NCBI RefSeq assembly: GCF_947495025.1
Contig: NZ_CANLXG010000001.1
Location: 558,001 to 622,000 of the forward strand
Reading direction: 5' to 3'
Source: an uncultured Roseobacter sp.
GTDB lineage: Bacteria; Pseudomonadota; Alphaproteobacteria; Rhodobacterales; Rhodobacteraceae
DNA length: 64,000 bases
Positions 45,658 through 54,895 of this stretch are shown here, piece by piece (positions within the stretch are counted from its first letter, which is position 1; each line of letters starts with the position of its first letter). The translations under genes and the position numbers were made by a program. The notes beneath the pieces were generated by a model. It made no database searches. It was not told where the DNA came from and worked only from the letters and a program-made list of their open reading frames with translations.

Positions 45658-47402
45658 GCAGCTTCCTGTGCCTCCCACGGCCTGATTTCGACGACAAAAC
45701 ACGCGCCGGGATTACTGTTGCTCACCCGGATGTCTCCGCCAAAGCTCTGCGCTATGCCATAGGAGATAGACAGCCCAAGCCCCATACCTTCGGAGGCGCC
45801 GACCTCTTTGGTCGAATAGAACGGATCGAAAACCTTTTCGGGTTCTGCGATGCCGGGCCCGAAATCCCGTACGATGATCTGCAGCAGAGCGCCCTGGACA
45901 ATATCGATTTCCAGCACGGGCGTGTCGATGTCCTTCATGGCATCCATCGCGTTCGTCAGCAGGTTCACAAACACCTGCACCAGACGCACTTCACCGCCCT
46001 GCGCCCAGACCGCTGCCGCAGGCCGGGCAAAACGCACATCGACCTGCATGTCGCGCATCCGCGGGCCGGTCATCTCCAGCGCTGTATCAAGGGCCGCGAC
46101 AACGTCGACACGTGTGACGGGTTCAGCCTGTTGTTTGGAAAAAGACCGCAGGTTTTTGATGATCCGCCCCATACGCCGCGCCATGTCTGAGATACGGGTC
46201 AGATTGTCGGCAACGCGTTCCGGCTGCCCCCGCTCCATGAACTGCACTGCGTTCTCCGCAAATGACCGGATCGCCATCAGCGGCTGATTCAGCTCGTGAC
46301 TGATGCCGGCGCTCATCTGACCCAGCGCGCTGAGGCGGCTGGCCCTTGCAAGATCATCCTGCGCCCGGGCAAGGGCTGCCTGCGCCTCCTCGCGCTCTGA
46401 TGCCTCCGCCCGGAGTGCGGCGTTGATATCCGAAAGAGCCGCTGTTCTGCGCGCGACACGTTCTTCCAGAGCAGTATTTGCCAGCGCCAGCGTGCGCCGG
46501 CGTTCGGTTGCCAGAAACAGCAGCGCGCCGAAGGCAAGACACAGCGCCGCCAGCGCAGCGGCCTGCAGGGCCGCCAGACGCCGTGCAGGCGAGACATCCA
46601 GCAGCACCTCGCCGGTCAGTCCGATAACGGGCAGTTCTTTGGTCAGGTGCAGGGCATTCTCCGGCAGATAAGGGCCCCAGCCCACCTGCCAGACCTCATG
46701 ACCGCCGGTCTGATAGCTGCTGAAGGGCAGCGCGCGTCCGTCGTCCGGCTGCATTCCCGGCCCGTCCGCTGAGCGGGTCCATCCCACCAGATCAGTCCGG
46801 TTGGTGACAAATACCGCCCCGGCCGCATCGGTGAAGAACACAGACCGGAAACCGCCGCGCCAGGCATCCTCGATCGAGGAAATGCTTACGGCAACAACGA
46901 CGCTTCCGGTGACACGGCCGTCTGCGCCAAAAGCGGGGGCAGCGTAGTAATACGACCGCGCCGGCAGGGGCGTGCCGGTCCCGTGGCCCCAGCCGAGCGC
47001 TCCCTGTTGTGCGCGTCTGATATAGGGTGCAGCACTAAGGTCTGCGCCAGGGGTAATATGGGCTGCTGCCAGAATACGTCCCTGAACATCCGCATACATG
47101 ACATCAAGTGCGGCCGTTTTATCCGCCACGCTCAGAAACAGGTCTGACGCCTCGTCAAGACTTTCTCCGCGGGCCAGCGCATCCATCACCGGGTGGTCCG
47201 CCAGAAGCACGGCCAGTTCACGATACCGCTGCAGCTGACCAACTAGTCTGTCGCTGGCCAGCGCCAGATCCGCACGCCCCTGCCGGGCCAGCTGGTCCAG
47301 CGCCTGGAGGTACCCATAGCGCCAGACACCCGCCGACAGCGCAGCCACAGCAATCAGAAAGACGCTGATCAGGGCAATCCGGTGCAGAACGAGACGTTTC
47401 AT
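45654..47402 (-). CDS. dctB: DctB-like sensor histidine kinase
   Basis: The 582-residue kinase has two membrane segments (about 9-27 and 285-305) around a periplasmic double-Cache type sensor with YYYAAPAFGADGRVTG. A coiled-coil linker leads to the HisKA domain with the phosphorylated His in GISHELNQPLMAIRSFAENA, then HATPase_c with VNLLTNAMDAM, VRDFGPGI and GLGLSISYGIAQSFGG. It overlaps dctD by four bases (ATGA). In this family the sensor binds C4-dicarboxylates. Confidence 0.95.
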   Translation of the reverse strand: MKRLVLHRIALISVFLIAVAALSAGVWRYGYLQALDQLARQGRADLALASDRLVGQLQRYRELAVLLADHPVMDALARGESLDEASDLFLSVADKTAALDVMYADVQGRILAAAHITPGADLSAAPYIRRAQQGALGWGHGTGTPLPARSYYYAAPAFGADGRVTGSVVVAVSISSIEDAWRGGFRSVFFTDAAGAVFVTNRTDLVGWTRSADGPGMQPDDGRALPFSSYQTGGHEVWQVGWGPYLPENALHLTKELPVIGLTGEVLLDVSPARRLAALQAAALAALCLAFGALLFLATERRRTLALANTALEERVARRTAALSDINAALRAEASEREEAQAALARAQDDLARASRLSALGQMSAGISHELNQPLMAIRSFAENAVQFMERGQPERVADNLTRISDMARRMGRIIKNLRSFSKQQAEPVTRVDVVAALDTALEMTGPRMRDMQVDVRFARPAAAVWAQGGEVRLVQVFVNLLTNAMDAMKDIDTPVLEIDIVQGALLQIIVRDFGPGIAEPEKVFDPFYSTKEVGASEGMGLGLSISYGIAQSFGGDIRVSNSNPGACFVVEIRPWEAQEAA

Positions 47403-47461
47403 TGCTGCAGACTACAAAGCGTCTCTTGCCTTGACCAGTGCGCAGAGGCTTTATCAGCACC

Positions 47462-48646
47462 ATGGAAACACTGCACCAGTCACCGCTCGAACCCGCTTTT
47501 GTCCAGGATCCTTATGCGCTCTATGCCGGGGTGCTTGCCGGAGATCCGGTCCGGTACTGGCAGGATTATGGCATGATGGCTGTATTTGACGCACATAACG
47601 TGGCGGCGCTGCTGCGGGACAGGCGACTGGGACGGGCAAAACCTGCAGATCAGATCGCACCGGTGCCGGACCATCTGGCCGCCTTTGACGCCGTTGAACA
47701 ACACTCGATGCTCGACCTCGAACCGCCGCGTCATACGCGGCTGCGCGGTCTGGTGCTGCGGGCGTTCACGTCGCGCCGGATCAGATCACTGGCGCCGGAC
47801 ATTGATGAAATCTGCACCGATCTGCTGGACCGGTTTCCCCGCGACAGCGCTTTTGATCTGATCCCGGCCTATTGCACGGCCCTGCCTGTGCGGATTATCG
47901 CACGGCTTCTGGGCGTGCCCGAAGAGAAGTCAGCCGATCTGCTGCGCTGGTCCAATGCTATGGTGGCGATGTACCAGGCCGGACGCAGCCGCGCGACAGA
48001 AAACGCGGCGAACATGGCGGCTGCAGAGTTCGCCGCCTTTCTGTCAGACTATATTGAAAAGCGGCGCGATGACCCGCGGGATGACCTTATCACTGAACTG
48101 ATCGCAGCCGAAGAGGATGGAGACAGACTGACACGTGATGAGATGATCGGCACCTGCATTCTGCTGCTCAACGCCGGTCACGAGGCGACTGTGCATACCC
48201 TTGGGAATGCGGTGAAATGCCTTGTGCAATCCGGAACGGACCCGTCTGCACTGGCAGATCAGCAGATCGCGGCTACGGTTGAGGAGGTCCTGCGCTTTGA
48301 TCCGCCGCTGCACATGTTCACACGTTTCGCCTACGAGGACATCAAAATCGGCGGGCACATCCTGCGGAAAGGTGACGAGGTCGCACTGATGCTGGGCAGT
48401 GCCGGTCGCGACCCCGCGCGATGGGACCACCCGGACCGGTTCGACCCGTTCCGGCAGACCCGGACCCACTCAGCTTTTGGCGGCGGGCTGCATTTCTGCG
48501 TTGGCGCGCCGCTGGCGCGGCTGGAACTGCAGATTGGCCTGCAACACCTGTTCCGCCGGTTTCCGGGTCTGCAGCTGAAAGAGACCCCGACCTACGCCGA
48601 CATGTATCACTTTCACGGCCTGAACCATCTGATGGTGACGGTCTGA
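47462..48646 (+). CDS. Cytochrome P450
   Basis: The 394-residue bacterial class P450 has the heme loop FGGGLHFCVGAPLARLE (C346), the ExxR pair E275/R278 and the I-helix motif NAGHEAT (about 237-243), where the common AG-x-[DE]-TT reads AGHEAT, so the second threonine position holds Ala-Thr. No ferredoxin or reductase lies next to it, so electrons must come from elsewhere, perhaps through the fpr product 5 kb away. It is divergent from dctB with 59 bp between starts. The substrate is unknown. Confidence 0.94.
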   Translation: METLHQSPLEPAFVQDPYALYAGVLAGDPVRYWQDYGMMAVFDAHNVAALLRDRRLGRAKPADQIAPVPDHLAAFDAVEQHSMLDLEPPRHTRLRGLVLRAFTSRRIRSLAPDIDEICTDLLDRFPRDSAFDLIPAYCTALPVRIIARLLGVPEEKSADLLRWSNAMVAMYQAGRSRATENAANMAAAEFAAFLSDYIEKRRDDPRDDLITELIAAEEDGDRLTRDEMIGTCILLLNAGHEATVHTLGNAVKCLVQSGTDPSALADQQIAATVEEVLRFDPPLHMFTRFAYEDIKIGGHILRKGDEVALMLGSAGRDPARWDHPDRFDPFRQTRTHSAFGGGLHFCVGAPLARLELQIGLQHLFRRFPGLQLKETPTYADMYHFHGLNHLMVTV

Positions 48647-48712
48647 ACCGGTGGCCTGACGCGCATCAGCGCGTCCTCCCAGAATGGAATGCGGCGCAGC
48701 CGCGCCTTCGGA

Positions 48713-49180
48713 TCAGGTTTCCAGCGGCAGCATCGTTGTCGATTTGATCTCCTCCATCGACAGCAGCGCCGTGACATTGTGCACCCGAACTTCTGAGATC
48801 AGCGCCTGATAAAAGGCATCATAGGCGCGCGCATTCTTTACCCTTACTTTCAGAATATAGTCGATATCGCCTGCCAGACGGTGCGCTTCCTGTACTTCGG
48901 GCCTGTCCCGCAGGGCCTTCAGGAAACGCGCCTGCCAGTCAGCTTCGTGCTCTGATGTGCGGATCAGAACAAAGAAGCACGCTTCAAAACCGAGCGCCTC
49001 GGCATCCAGCACAAAGGTCTGCTGCCCGATGATGCCTGCGTCGCGCATTTTCCGAATCCGGTTCCACACCGGCGTCTTGGAAGACCCTGTTTTTGCCGCG
49101 ATTTCGTCCAGAGACTGGCCCGCGTCGCGCTGCAGCTCTGCGAGGATTTTCCGGTCTGTATCATCCATCCGAACTGCCAT
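48713..49180 (-). CDS. Lrp/AsnC-family transcriptional regulator
   Basis: The 155-residue protein has the AsnC-type HTH (MDDTDRKILAELQRDAGQS, then TPVWNRIRKMRDAGII) and the RAM ligand-binding domain (EAHRLAGDIDYILKVRVKNARAYDAFY). It is transcribed away from the cysG-cysI-cysH operon. A long inverted repeat in the shared gap (49206-49239) suggests that it controls this operon and itself. The effector would probably be an amino acid such as a sulfur amino acid, but that is a guess from context. Confidence 0.94.
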   Translation of the reverse strand: MAVRMDDTDRKILAELQRDAGQSLDEIAAKTGSSKTPVWNRIRKMRDAGIIGQQTFVLDAEALGFEACFFVLIRTSEHEADWQARFLKALRDRPEVQEAHRLAGDIDYILKVRVKNARAYDAFYQALISEVRVHNVTALLSMEEIKSTTMLPLET

Positions 49181-49205
49181 TCCATCATCTCCACTGAATA
49201 CGGGC

Positions 49206-49239
49206 GTTTGTTCTCCTTTACGTATAAATCAGAACAAAC
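49206..49239. promoter_or_regulatory. Dyad GTTTGTTCT-N16-AGAACAAAC between lrp-like gene and cysG
   Basis: Perfect 9-bp arms (49206-49214 and 49231-49239) with a 16-bp spacer in the divergent promoter region. A second small dyad, GGAA-TAT-TTCC (49274-49284), and a possible -10 TATATT (49285-49290) lie nearer cysG. The layout suits a dimeric regulator such as the Lrp-family protein next door. Confidence 0.55.
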
Positions 49240-49320
49240 ATCCTTTTCAACCAGAGCATATGGCAAAATACCGGGAATATTTCCTATATTGAGCACAAGA
49301 AATCAGAGAAAGACGACCAC

Positions 49321-50742
49321 ATGGATCATTTTCCCATCTTTCTGCGCGTCGAAGGCCGGCGCATTGTGCTGTCCGGTGGCGGCGATGCGGCCCTGGCCAA
49401 ACTGCGCCTGCTGATGAAGTCCACAGGTCACATTACTGTATTCAGCCCCGATCCTGCACCGGAGATCGTGAAATGGGCCGGTGAGGGCAAGCTGCGGCTT
49501 GTCACGCGCGCAATGGCGCCGGGAGACACGCTCTGTGCTGCGCTGTTTTATGCCGCTGACGAGGATGCGGTCGAAGATGCACGCACCGTCGGGATTGCCC
49601 GCGCAGATGGCGCGCTGATCAATGTTGTGGACAATCTGCAGGACAGCGAATTCATCACCCCCGCCATCGTCGACCGCGACCCTGTCACGATTGCTATCGG
49701 CACCGAGGGCGCGGCCCCCGTGCTGGCGCGTGCGATCAAGGCGGATCTCGAAGAACGCCTGCCTGCCGCCCTTGGCCCGCTCGCGCGTATCGGCAAGGGT
49801 TTCCGCAAGATGGCCGATGCGCTGCCCTTTGGCCGCGCCCGCCGCGATTTCTGGCGCGATTATTATTTCAACGCGGGCCCCGCCGCCATCAGTGGTGGCG
49901 AGGACCGGGTCCGCGCGCGGCTGAACAGCCTGCTGAACGACCACCTCGATCGCAAAGCGCGTTCCGGCCATGTGCATTTCGTCGGCGCAGGCCCCGGTGA
50001 TCCGGACCTGCTGACCATGAAGGCCCGCCGCGTGCTCGATGAGGCTGACGTGGTGATCTATGACCGTCTGATCAGCCAGCCGGTGCTGGAGCTTGCCCGC
50101 CGCGAGGCCGTGATGATTGACGCCGGCAAAGAAGGCTTTGGTCCGTCCATGAAGCAGGACGACATCAACGACCTGATTGTCGAGCATGCAAAAACCGGCG
50201 CACAGGTCGTGCGCCTGAAATCCGGTGATGCCACTGTTTTCGGCCGTCTGGACGAAGAGATCGATGCCGTTGATGCGCATCAGATCGGCTGGGACATCGT
50301 GCCCGGGATCACCTCTGCCTCCGCCGCCGTGGCCGAGATCGGCCAGAGCCTGACCAGACGCGGGCGCAATTCCTCTGTGCGCTTCCTGACCGGCCACGAC
50401 ACGAGGGGATTTGCCGATCACGACTGGAATACGCTGGCACGCCCCGGCGAGGTTGCCGCGATCTACATGGGCAAGAAATCCGCGCGGTTCATTCAGGGCC
50501 GGCTGATCATGCATGGTGCTGACCGGCATACACCGGTGACGATCATCGAAAACGCCTCGCGTCCTGAACAGCGCGTGCTTGAGACAACGCTGGACGCCCT
50601 GCCCGCCGCTCTTGAAGCTGCAGACATGAGCGGCCCGGCCCTCACCTTCTATGGTCTCGCCCCGCGCGAGGCCGCTGCGGCACGCCGCCGTCTCGTCGAT
50701 ACCCCCTTTCAACACCCCGTCAGAACGCAGGAGGCGCTGTAA
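49321..50742 (+). CDS. cysG: Siroheme synthase
   Basis: The 473-residue fusion makes siroheme from uroporphyrinogen III. The N-terminal part (1-210) is the NAD-dependent precorrin-2 dehydrogenase and ferrochelatase, with a nucleotide-binding start (RIVLSGGGDAALAKLRLL). The C-terminal part (about 215-460) is uroporphyrinogen methyltransferase, with VHFVGAGPGDPDLLTMKA and YDRLISQPVLELARREA. The product is the cofactor of the sulfite reductase encoded two genes downstream, and the next gene begins 1 bp after this one. Confidence 0.97.
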   Translation: MDHFPIFLRVEGRRIVLSGGGDAALAKLRLLMKSTGHITVFSPDPAPEIVKWAGEGKLRLVTRAMAPGDTLCAALFYAADEDAVEDARTVGIARADGALINVVDNLQDSEFITPAIVDRDPVTIAIGTEGAAPVLARAIKADLEERLPAALGPLARIGKGFRKMADALPFGRARRDFWRDYYFNAGPAAISGGEDRVRARLNSLLNDHLDRKARSGHVHFVGAGPGDPDLLTMKARRVLDEADVVIYDRLISQPVLELARREAVMIDAGKEGFGPSMKQDDINDLIVEHAKTGAQVVRLKSGDATVFGRLDEEIDAVDAHQIGWDIVPGITSASAAVAEIGQSLTRRGRNSSVRFLTGHDTRGFADHDWNTLARPGEVAAIYMGKKSARFIQGRLIMHGADRHTPVTIIENASRPEQRVLETTLDALPAALEAADMSGPALTFYGLAPREAAAARRRLVDTPFQHPVRTQEAL

Positions 50743-50743
50743 C

Positions 50744-51049
50744 ATGGCCCGCGCATTCACCCCAAAAGTTGTCACCGCCAATGATCTTCTCAAAGGCGAT
50801 GTGATCTATCAGACCGCCGACGGCTGGACCCGGGACCTGGCCCTGGCCGAAGTGCTGACAGACGAAGCAGATGCTGATCTGCGCATGATTGATGCCAGCC
50901 AGCAGACCGACCGCGTTGTCGGCGTTTACCTGGCGGACGTTGATGCCTCTGGCGGCACGCCCAGACCCACCCATTTCCGCGAAGACTTCCGGGCAACGGG
51001 CCCGTCGAACTATGCGCACGGCAAACAGGAGGCTCAGGCCCATGTATAA
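50744..51049 (+). CDS. DUF2849 protein of the cys operon
   Basis: A 101-residue protein (MARAFTPKVVTANDLLKGDV, then YQTADGWTRDLALAEVL) typical of DUF2849, a family found beside sulfite reductase genes in alphaproteobacteria. Its biochemical role is not known. The ATG lies 1 bp after the cysG stop with GGAGG upstream, and its 3' end overlaps cysI by 8 bp. Tight coupling points to a role in siroheme delivery or sulfite reduction. Confidence 0.88.
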   Translation: MARAFTPKVVTANDLLKGDVIYQTADGWTRDLALAEVLTDEADADLRMIDASQQTDRVVGVYLADVDASGGTPRPTHFREDFRATGPSNYAHGKQEAQAHV

Positions 51050-52706
51050 TTACACCGATTTTGACGCGGCCTTTATCAAGGAACGCAATGCACAGTTCCG
51101 CTCTCAGGTTGAGCGCCGCATCGATGGCTCGCTGACCGAGGATGAATTCAAGCCGCTGCGTCTGATGAACGGCCTCTATCTGCAGCTGCACGCCTATATG
51201 CTGCGCGTCGCGATCCCCTATGGCACGCTGAACAGCCGCCAGATGCATAAACTGGCGGATATCGCGGACCGCTGGGACAAGGGGTACGGCCATTTCACCA
51301 CGCGCCAGAACATCCAGTACAACTGGCCCGAACTGCGCGACGTGCCTGACATGCTGGACGCGCTGGCAGAGGTGCAGATGCACGCCATCCAGACGTCGGG
51401 CAACACGATCCGTAACGTAACAGCAGACCATTTTGCCGGTGCATCCGCTGACGAGATCGCAGATCCGCGTCCCGTGGCAGAGCTTATTCGTCAGTGGTCC
51501 ACCGACCACCCGGAATTCCAGTTCCTGCCGCGCAAGTTCAAAGTGGCTGTGACAGGGTCCTCCACGGACCGCGCGGTGACCAAAGCGCATGACATCGGCC
51601 TGCGCATGGTCGAACGTGACGGCGAGGCCGGATTTGAGGTTATTGTCGGCGGCGGTCTGGGCCGTACACCCATGATCGGCAAGGTGCTGCGGGAATTCCT
51701 GCCCCGCGAAGACCTGCTGCCCTATCTGGAATCCATTGTCAGCGTTTACAACGTGCTGGGCCGTCGCGACAACAAGTACAAGGCGCGTATCAAGATCACC
51801 GTGCACGAAAACGGCCTGGAGGATATCCGCGCGCGGGTCGAAGAGCGCTTTGCACTGGTCCGACCGCTGTTCACAGGCGTTGATCAGCAGATGCTGGCCG
51901 CAATTGAGAGCGATTTCGCTGCCCCTGAATTCCGCGAAAAGTCGCTCGCCGCCTTCGAAGGCGCCTATACCAACGATCCGGTGTTCCGCTCCTGGGCGGA
52001 CACCAATCTCAGCGATCACCGTGCGCCGGGCTATGCCATCGTGTCGATCAGCCTCAAAGCCCATGGCGCCACACCCGGTGACGCGACCTCTGACCAGATG
52101 CGCGAAATGGCCGAACTGGCCCGCGAATACGGCCACGACGAGCTGCGCATCAGTCACGAGCAGAACGTTATCCTGCCACATGTGCACAAATCCGATCTGC
52201 CAGCGATCCATGCACGCCTGAAAGCGGCTGGCCTGGGAACTGCGAACATCGGACTGATCTCGGACATCATTGCCTGCCCGGGAATGGATTACTGTGCGCT
52301 GGCCACAGCCCGGTCCATCCCGATTGCACAGGAAATCGCGACACGCTTTGACGAGCTGAAGCTGGAGCACGATGTTGGTCCGCTCAAAATCAAGATCTCG
52401 GGCTGCATCAACGCCTGCGGTCACCACCATGTAGGTCACATCGGCATTCTTGGCCTCGACCGCGCAGGTGTCGAGAATTACCAGATCACCCTGGGCGGCG
52501 ACGGCTCGGAAGATGCAAGCATTGGCGAACGTGCCGGGCCTGGTTTTTCCGCAGAAGAGATCATCCCGGCCATTGAGCGCCTGGTGCTGGCCTATCTCGA
52601 TCTGAGATCAGAGCCCGCGGAAACATTCCTCGAGACCTACCGCCGTCTGGGGCTGGCACCGTTCAAGGCAGCACTTTACCCGGAGACACAGGCCAATGCC
52701 GCTTGA
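51042..52706 (+). CDS. cysI: Sulfite reductase, siroheme [4Fe-4S] hemoprotein
   Basis: The 554-residue protein reduces sulfite to sulfide. It has two ferredoxin-like half-domains and two siroheme-binding domains. The cluster and siroheme ligands are C412-x5-C418 in ACPGMDYCALA and C455-x3-C459 in SGCINACGHHH. The single-subunit form with no flavoprotein CysJ nearby, together with the fpr gene downstream, suggests reduction by ferredoxin or by the fpr product. It is overlapped at both ends (8 bp and 11 bp), so the operon is tightly packed. A nitrite reductase role is less likely given cysH and cysG. Confidence 0.95.
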   Translation: MYNYTDFDAAFIKERNAQFRSQVERRIDGSLTEDEFKPLRLMNGLYLQLHAYMLRVAIPYGTLNSRQMHKLADIADRWDKGYGHFTTRQNIQYNWPELRDVPDMLDALAEVQMHAIQTSGNTIRNVTADHFAGASADEIADPRPVAELIRQWSTDHPEFQFLPRKFKVAVTGSSTDRAVTKAHDIGLRMVERDGEAGFEVIVGGGLGRTPMIGKVLREFLPREDLLPYLESIVSVYNVLGRRDNKYKARIKITVHENGLEDIRARVEERFALVRPLFTGVDQQMLAAIESDFAAPEFREKSLAAFEGAYTNDPVFRSWADTNLSDHRAPGYAIVSISLKAHGATPGDATSDQMREMAELAREYGHDELRISHEQNVILPHVHKSDLPAIHARLKAAGLGTANIGLISDIIACPGMDYCALATARSIPIAQEIATRFDELKLEHDVGPLKIKISGCINACGHHHVGHIGILGLDRAGVENYQITLGGDGSEDASIGERAGPGFSAEEIIPAIERLVLAYLDLRSEPAETFLETYRRLGLAPFKAALYPETQANAA

Positions 52707-53466
52707 TCTTCACGCACCTTCGGGCGACGCGCAGGCATCCGAACAGATCTCTGAAGGTCTGGCCTGTCTGGTGCGCGACCTGAACGCGCGGCTGGAAGGC
52801 CGCGACGCACGGGAGGTGATCAGAACGGCACTGACCGAGATCACGCCCCTGAGACTGGTGTCCAGCTTTGGCGCGGAATCCGTGGCGCTGCTGCATCTGG
52901 CGGCAGAGGCGGACCGGGACATTCCGGTTATCTTTATCGACACCGAGATGCTGTTTGACGAAACGCTGGCCTACCAGCAGGAAATCGCGACAACCCTCGG
53001 CCTGCGCAATCTGCGCGTTCTGCGCAGCGCGGATGCAGCTGACCGTGATCCTGATGGCATGCTGCACCGGCGCGACCCGGATGCCTGCTGCTCGCTGCGC
53101 AAAACAGAACCGCTGCAGAACGCCCTTGCCGGCAGCAACGGCTGGATCACGGGCCGCAAACGGTTTCAGAACGGGCAGCGCGCCGAGCTGGATTTCTTTG
53201 AGGTCGAGCCGGGCACGGACCGTATCAAGGTCAACCCGCTGGCCCGCTGGTCGCGCGAGGACGTCACGCGCTATATTACCGAAAACCGTCTGCCACAGCA
53301 CCCGCTGGTCGCGCAGAACTATCCGTCCATTGGCTGTGCGCCCTGCACGACGCCGGTGGCACAGGGCGAGGACCCGCGCGCCGGTCGCTGGCGTAACTCA
53401 GATAAAGACGAATGCGGCATCCATTTTGTGAACGGCAAAGCGGTGCGCCAAGGAGAGAAAACATGA
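52696..53466 (+). CDS. cysH: Adenylyl-sulfate (APS) reductase, [4Fe-4S] type
   Basis: The 256-residue protein reduces activated sulfate to sulfite. The cluster cysteines C131-C132 (DACCSLRK) and C214-x2-C217 (GCAPCTTPV) show that it is the APS-reducing type, not the cluster-free PAPS enzyme. The catalytic cysteine is C240 in DECGIHF. The ATP-like site motif SSFGAESVALLH is at the start. It overlaps cysI by 11 bp and the DUF934 gene by 4 bp. No cysDN sulfate adenylyltransferase lies in the window. Confidence 0.96.
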   Translation: MPLDLHAPSGDAQASEQISEGLACLVRDLNARLEGRDAREVIRTALTEITPLRLVSSFGAESVALLHLAAEADRDIPVIFIDTEMLFDETLAYQQEIATTLGLRNLRVLRSADAADRDPDGMLHRRDPDACCSLRKTEPLQNALAGSNGWITGRKRFQNGQRAELDFFEVEPGTDRIKVNPLARWSREDVTRYITENRLPQHPLVAQNYPSIGCAPCTTPVAQGEDPRAGRWRNSDKDECGIHFVNGKAVRQGEKT

Positions 53467-53891
53467 CAGTACTGGTTCAGGACAGCGGGTTTACCGCGGA
53501 TGACTGGAACGAGGGATTTGTGGCACTGGGTGCTGCCAATGACACGGATGCGCTTGATGTGCCCTCGGACACCGACCCGGCGGACATCCCGCTGTGCAGC
53601 GGCCTGCAGATGATCCGCGTGGATTTCCCGTCCTCGGCGGATGGTCGTGGCTTTACCATTGCCCGCGCGCTGCGGTTGCGCGGCTATCAGGGCCGCCTGC
53701 GTGCAAAGGGCCATGTGCTGGCGGATCAGTACGCGATGGCCCGCCGGTCAGGCTTTGACGAAGTGGAGATTTCCGACGAGCTGGCCGCCCGTCAGCCGGA
53801 GGACCAGTGGCTCTTCCGTGCCAACTGGCAGGAGCACAATTATCAGGCGCGCTTGCGCGGCACAGGGTCCGCCCCTGCCCCGCGCGGCTGA
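53463..53891 (+). CDS. DUF934 protein of the cys operon
   Basis: A 142-residue protein whose core (MIRVDFPSSADGRGFTIARA, then LRLRGYQGRLRAKGHVLADQ) is typical of DUF934, found beside cysH and cysI in many proteobacteria. Its role is unknown. It starts in the cysH stop codon (ATGA). It could serve as an assembly factor or electron-transfer partner for CysI or CysH. Confidence 0.9.
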   Translation: MTVLVQDSGFTADDWNEGFVALGAANDTDALDVPSDTDPADIPLCSGLQMIRVDFPSSADGRGFTIARALRLRGYQGRLRAKGHVLADQYAMARRSGFDEVEISDELAARQPEDQWLFRANWQEHNYQARLRGTGSAPAPRG

Positions 53892-53963
53892 TTGCCGCCT
53901 TTCCCTGACCTTAAAAAACTTTCTAAAAGGAGCGCGCGGGTGTAAGCCTGCGTTGACACATTC

Positions 53964-54812
53964 ATGACCGAGCAGACACCTGTGACCCAAGCCGCCGCTG
54001 TAAAAGTCCCGACCCTTCCCGATGCGCAGATCGTAACATCGGTAAAACACTGGACCGACCGCCTGTTTTCCTTCCGCGTGACGCGGCCCGCCTCCCTGCG
54101 GTTCCGCTCGGGCGAGTTTGTGATGATCGGCCTGATGGGCGACCCGCATCCCGAAACGGGAAAGCAGAAACCGCTGCTGCGCGCGTATTCCATCGCTTCC
54201 CCGTCCTGGGATGAGGAACTGGAATTCTATTCCATCAAGGTGCAGGACGGCCCGCTGACCTCAAAACTGCAGCACATCCAGCCGGGTGATGAAATTATCC
54301 TGCGCCCCAAACCCGTGGGCACCCTGGTGCACGACGCGCTGCTGCCGGGCAAACGCCTGTGGTTCTTCGCGACCGGCACCGGCTTTGCACCATTTGCCTC
54401 GCTGCTGCGCGACCCGCAGACCTATGAAGATTACGACCAGGTTATCGTGACCCACACCTGCCGCGATGTTGCCGAGCTGGAATATGGCCGTCAGCTGATC
54501 GAAAACCTGCGCCAGGACGAGATGATGCTGGAGCTGCTCGGCGAAGAGAACCTCGCCAAGCTCACCTATTATCCGACCACCACACGCGAAGAGAGCCCGA
54601 AAATGGGGCGGATCACGGATCTGCTTAAAGACGGAACTGTTTTCGCTGACCTTGGTATTGATGGAATTTCGGCGGACACGGACCGCGCAATGGTCTGCGG
54701 CTCTCTGGGTCTGAACAACGACATCAAGGAAATCCTGGAAGGCTTTGGCCTTGAGGAAGGCGCCAACTCGGACCCCAAACATTATGTCGTTGAAAAAGCC
54801 TTCGTTGGCTGA
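53964..54812 (+). CDS. fpr: Ferredoxin--NADP reductase
   Basis: The 282-residue FAD enzyme passes electrons between NADPH and ferredoxin or flavodoxin. The FAD motif is LLRAYSIASPSW, the NADP-binding motif is FFATGTGFAPFASLLRD, and the family-typical C-terminal VEKAFVG is present. It follows the DUF934 gene by 72 bp and ends in a strong terminator, so it is the last gene of the cys operon or a separate unit. Its location suggests that it feeds CysI through ferredoxin. Confidence 0.95.
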   Translation: MTEQTPVTQAAAVKVPTLPDAQIVTSVKHWTDRLFSFRVTRPASLRFRSGEFVMIGLMGDPHPETGKQKPLLRAYSIASPSWDEELEFYSIKVQDGPLTSKLQHIQPGDEIILRPKPVGTLVHDALLPGKRLWFFATGTGFAPFASLLRDPQTYEDYDQVIVTHTCRDVAELEYGRQLIENLRQDEMMLELLGEENLAKLTYYPTTTREESPKMGRITDLLKDGTVFADLGIDGISADTDRAMVCGSLGLNNDIKEILEGFGLEEGANSDPKHYVVEKAFVG

Positions 54813-54827
54813 TCACACCTGACAAAA

Positions 54828-54859
54828 AAAGCGCGCCGCGGGACAAGGCGGCGCGCTTT
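54828..54859. terminator. Bidirectional terminator between fpr and the Ala-rich gene
   Basis: GCGCGCCGC (54831-54839) and GCGGCGCGC (54848-54856) form a perfect nine-pair stem. A run of A stands before it (54824-54830) and three T after it, so it can serve the convergent genes on both sides. Confidence 0.82.
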
Positions 54860-54895
54860 CGGGAACCGTGGGACCGGCCCCCATGGACAGGCTGC

